Assembly: GCA_945861845.1 (NCBI GenBank)
Contig: CAMAWS010000222.1
Span: forward strand, 1 to 6,091
Origin: Candidatus Sulfopaludibacter sp. SbA3
GTDB taxonomy: Bacteria; Acidobacteriota; Terriglobia; 20CM-2-55-15
Length of the DNA stretch: 6,091 bases
Direction: 5' to 3'
Below are positions 5,811 through 6,091 of the stretch, in pieces (the stretch's first letter is position 1; every line of letters starts with the position of its first letter). The notes beneath the pieces are model-generated. The model had not been told where the DNA came from. It searched no databases and saw only the letters and a program-made list of their open reading frames with translations. The position numbers and the translations under genes are program-made.

Positions 5811-6091
5811 TTAGCGGCCCGGGCGCTGATAGCCGTTCACCACACCAGCCAGTTCCGCCGGTGTGGAGGTGCCGGCGCTGGCGATGAAGGAACCGAAGTC
5901 TTCCAGGCGCAGATTGACAGCGTACTCGGGGGAGGACGCGACGCGGCGCATCAACTCGAAATGCTCGTCCTGCATGGCAATCCCGGCAGCCACGACGCGA
6001 ACGGTATCGCCTTCAAAATGAATCGCGCGCAGACTCCCGGCTGCCGCAACCGGATCGTGCTCTTTGTCCGTATTGTCCCCGTCGGTCACCA
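5811..6091 (-). CDS. VWA-domain protein, C-terminal part only (TerY-like)
   Basis: Only the last 93 residues or so are in the window; the frame is open to the right edge. The first visible residues, VTDGDNTD, are the third MIDAS (metal-ion-dependent adhesion site) element of a von Willebrand factor A domain, where the TDG Asp helps hold the metal. The expected closing pattern follows: a helix (DPVAAAGSLRA), a strand (DTVRVVAAGIA), a helix (EHFELMRRVASSP), a strand (YAVNL) and a last helix (FGSFIASAG). About 18 residues follow, then the stop. The GTG at 6089 is just the Val of this motif and not the true start. In TerY-P triads a VWA protein precedes PP2C and kinase genes, as here, 31 nt upstream. 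It is thought to be a metal-dependent scaffold or substrate; the N-terminal DxSxS part of the MIDAS is not visible. Confidence 0.85.
   Translation of the reverse strand, partial: VTDGDNTDKEHDPVAAAGSLRAIHFEGDTVRVVAAGIAMQDEHFELMRRVASSPEYAVNLRLEDFGSFIASAGTSTPAELAGVVNGYQRPGR

Noticed and set aside
1..6091. CRISPR array, tRNA or rRNA genes
   Set aside because: No regularly spaced direct repeats of suitable length, and no tRNA-like or rRNA-like conserved segments were seen on either strand.

Overview
The window is GC-rich and every gene I can support reads on the minus strand. The coding style (strong G/C third positions, GTG starts, ATGA overlaps) and a secreted/anchored small protein fit a high-GC, probably Gram-negative, free-living bacterium such as those found in soil. 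The phylum cannot be fixed from the sequence; an acidobacterial or proteobacterial host is only a guess.

Right two thirds (2454-6091), read right to left: a phosphorylation-signalling operon. It contains (1) the C-terminal end of a von Willebrand factor A (VWA) protein that runs off the window edge, (2) a 510-aa protein with a C-terminal PP2C Ser/Thr phosphatase domain and an uncharacterised N-terminal half, (3) a Ser/Thr protein kinase of about 442 aa with a C-terminal extension, and (4) a 143-aa protein with a signal-peptide-like start, a proline-rich segment, a CxxC pair, a short coiled coil and one transmembrane helix. VWA + PP2C + kinase is the layout known as the TerY-P (TerY-phosphorylation) triad, predicted from comparative genomics to act in stress or biological-conflict responses. 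Spacing is tight: 31 nt between VWA and PP2C, a 3-base ATGA overlap between PP2C and kinase, and 36 nt before the membrane gene, so one transcript is likely. The kinase and phosphatase would set opposing phosphorylation states on a shared target, the VWA protein could be a metal-dependent scaffold or substrate, and the fourth protein could tie the complex to the membrane. The promoter must lie outside the window.

Left third (about 1-2405): a mobile-element graveyard downstream of the operon. An IS66-family element (tnpA, tnpB, tnpC in the usual order) has one recognisable terminal end at about 2336. tnpB looks intact. tnpA and tnpC each carry a single-base frameshift, and tnpC also loses its last 50 or so residues at about position 150, where unrelated DNA begins and the second IS end is missing. 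On the outer side of the remaining IS end, bases 2337-2405 read on the minus strand as a broken fragment of an IS21-type helper ATPase (IstB), so the IS66 element seems to have landed in an older IS21 remnant. No tRNA, rRNA, CRISPR array or convincing strong terminator was seen.
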